A stretch of 58,907 bases of DNA from QHXQ01 sp038322995 (GTDB lineage: Bacteria > Acidobacteriota > Blastocatellia > Pyrinomonadales > Pyrinomonadaceae), in assembly GCA_038322995.1 (NCBI GenBank), contig JBBQGM010000017.1:1-58907 (forward strand), given 5' to 3'. The notes under the pieces were generated by a model. The model saw only the letters and a program-made list of their open reading frames with translations, was not told the origin of the DNA and did not search any database. A program made the translations under genes and the position numbers. This document shows positions 57,486-58,907 of this stretch, piece after piece. The first letter of the stretch is position 1. The number at the start of each line of letters is the position of its first letter.

Positions 57486-58604
57486 TTACTCTTGCTCGAT
57501 GTTGCGTGGGGCGGCCGCAGCGGGGGCGCGCGAGTCGCGGTAGGGCCGGCGCGGGCTGCCGTTGGCGTTGCGCGCGTCGGTCGTGTGTATGCTGACGCTG
57601 TCCGCGCCCTCTTCGTAGAGCCGGCCGAAGATCATTTTGCCGGCGGTCGTCTGCAAGACGCTCGTCACCGTGATATCGGCGTTCTTGCCCAGCATCTTGC
57701 GCGCATTGTCCACCACCACCATCGTGCCATCGTCCAGATACGCGACGCCCTGATTGTATTCTTTGCCTTCTTTGAGAATGAAGACCTTCATCGCCTCGCC
57801 CGGCAACACGACCGGCTTCAATGCGTTCGCCAGCTCGTTGATATTCAAGACCGAGACGCCGTGCAGTTGCGCCACCTTGTTCAAATTGAAATCGTTCGTG
57901 ACGACGACGGCATCCAGTTGTTTCGACAACTCAAGCAATTTGAGATCGACTTCGCGCACGGCCGGGAAGTCTGTGTCTATGACCTGTATGTCGAGCTTCG
58001 GATTCGACTGCAACCGGTTGAGCATGTCGAGGCCGCGTCGCCCGCGTTGCCGCTTCGACGAATCGGGCGAGTCCGCCACCTGTTGCAATTCGCGCAAGAT
58101 GAATTGCGGGATGATGATCGTGCCGCTCAGGAAACCCGCCTCGGACACGTCCGAGATACGCCCGTCAATGATGACCGACGTATCGAGAATCTTCATGTCG
58201 CGGTGTGTGCCTTTGTCGCTGAAGATGCCGCCGAGCGCGGAGAGATCGAGAAAGTCGCCCTTCGCCGCGCCCACGATCAAACCGACGTAGGCCATCGTGA
58301 AGATCAAGATCAGCATCAGGAACGACTTGGCATGCGGCGTCACGGCCGGCGCTTCCATCGTGCTGATCAGCGAACCGATCAAGTACGCACTGATAATGCC
58401 CAGCAACGAACCGACCGCCGCCCCGATCAGCGTCTTCAACGACGCGCGCTGGATGCGCATCTCAAACATGATGATCGCGCCCGCGATGATCACGCCGGCC
58501 AGGGCCGACAACCCGCGACTGCCCGGCACAGGATGCAACAAGAAACCCGCGCCACCAAGAATCGCGACGAAGATGAACCGAATAATGATGAGGTCTGCCT
58601 GCAT
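57486..58604 (-). CDS. PIN and TRAM domain membrane protein (YacL-like)
   Basis: A 372-residue protein from ATG 58604. Four membrane helices (about 3-20, 28-45, 55-75 and 90-110) precede a PIN domain (about 135-260; KILDTSVIIDGRI..., acidic residues D140 and later DFPAVREVD and VVTNDFNLN) and a TRAM-like domain (MVVVDNARKMLGKNADITVTSVLQT). The C-terminal tail is disordered. In Bacillus this gene also sits next to ispD-ispF. PIN-TRAM proteins are thought to be RNases. Confidence 0.93.
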   Translation of the reverse strand: MQADLIIIRFIFVAILGGAGFLLHPVPGSRGLSALAGVIIAGAIIMFEMRIQRASLKTLIGAAVGSLLGIISAYLIGSLISTMEAPAVTPHAKSFLMLILIFTMAYVGLIVGAAKGDFLDLSALGGIFSDKGTHRDMKILDTSVIIDGRISDVSEAGFLSGTIIIPQFILRELQQVADSPDSSKRQRGRRGLDMLNRLQSNPKLDIQVIDTDFPAVREVDLKLLELSKQLDAVVVTNDFNLNKVAQLHGVSVLNINELANALKPVVLPGEAMKVFILKEGKEYNQGVAYLDDGTMVVVDNARKMLGKNADITVTSVLQTTAGKMIFGRLYEEGADSVSIHTTDARNANGSPRRPYRDSRAPAAAAPRNIEQE

Positions 58605-58907
58605 AATGCCGCAGATAGTAACACGCCCATCACGCACCCGTCACGAAATGCGGGTGCATTGAGCCAGAACCCTTGGCGGCGAGCGCATGAGCGTGGCAGC
58701 ATGGGCGGCGCAACGAGTCATCGCCAGAGATATGGGGCGGTCTTGTACTGACTGGCCAGAGGGGCCAGCAAACAAGCCTGCCGGACTAAATATTTTGCCC
58801 GGCAAGCTTGTCGTGGGTGCGTTTGGCGTAAGCTCCGGCGCGTCAGCAGTAGACACACCAGGTCGGCGGCGGACGAGCCGCGCGTAAACAGCCAAATTTA
58901 AGGGCCC
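58605..58907. other. Window-end stretch without a supported gene
   Basis: Frames here lack clear starts or domains. Two small inverted repeats are visible (GGCCAGAGGGGCC near 58752 and CTTGCCGGGC/GCCTGCCGG-type pairing around 58775-58810). The minus-strand reading frame across 58641-58895 is open but I cannot assign it. I see no RNA gene. Confidence 0.35.

Overview
The window is about 60% GC, densely coded on both strands, and looks like chromosomal DNA of a Gram-negative soil or freshwater bacterium. My best guess is Acidobacteriota, class Blastocatellia. The reasons are the futalosine menaquinone genes (mqnA, mqnC), a CytoC_RC-type dihaem cytochrome, DUF3108, TonB, FeoAB and TPR-CHAT proteins, and a yacL-like/ispD/ispF cluster. 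No rRNA or tRNA gene and no CRISPR array was found. The assignment rests on gene content only.

Layout. 2-4089 (+): end of a spermidine-synthase-like gene, then small accessory genes (DUF6869-like, GIY-YIG, TIGR01777 epimerase, DUF2585, YfiT/DinB). 4263-8941 (-): mqnC and mqnA with a 785-residue LRR-Roc-COR GTPase between them. 9179-15828 (+): cyclase, a HEAT-like frame broken by a stop, an alkyltransferase-like protein, YbjQ, a thioesterase and a heterodimeric ABC exporter. 15906-20298 (-): exported cytochrome, exported transglycosylase-like protein, unknown protein. 20376-22143: a GC-poor island that reads as two integron gene cassettes with attC-like sites and no integrase. 22345-27520: pyrimidine biosynthesis, with pyrR-pyrB-pyrC divergent from pyrD and pyrF and a terminator hairpin between pyrR and pyrB. 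27710-32524: DUF3108 protein and an iron-regulated feoA-feoB operon with a Cys-rich partner. 32993-36501: lipoprotein, TonB protein, exported amidohydrolase. 36710-44926: a giant exported beta-helix protein, a tail-collar protein, two DUF6916 proteins and a GNAT. 45007-56116 (-): nucleoside salvage (cdd, udk, PNP, deoA) with a BMP-type nucleoside ABC transporter, split by a secreted TPR-CHAT protein. 56141-58604 (-): ispF, ispD and a PIN-TRAM membrane protein.

The genes form several working groups: de novo pyrimidine synthesis (pyrRBC, pyrD, pyrF), nucleoside uptake and salvage next to it in the genome, ferrous iron uptake, menaquinone and isoprenoid precursor synthesis, and a cell-surface cluster.

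Three signals stand out. (1) Many intergenic gaps hold degenerate direct repeats with a period of exactly seven bases, often arranged as inverted pairs that would fold into hairpins. (2) Three otherwise intact genes each carry one in-frame stop codon (TGA, TAA, TAG), each explainable by one C-to-T change on the coding strand. (3) Two integron cassettes with matching core sites sit beside the pyr operon.
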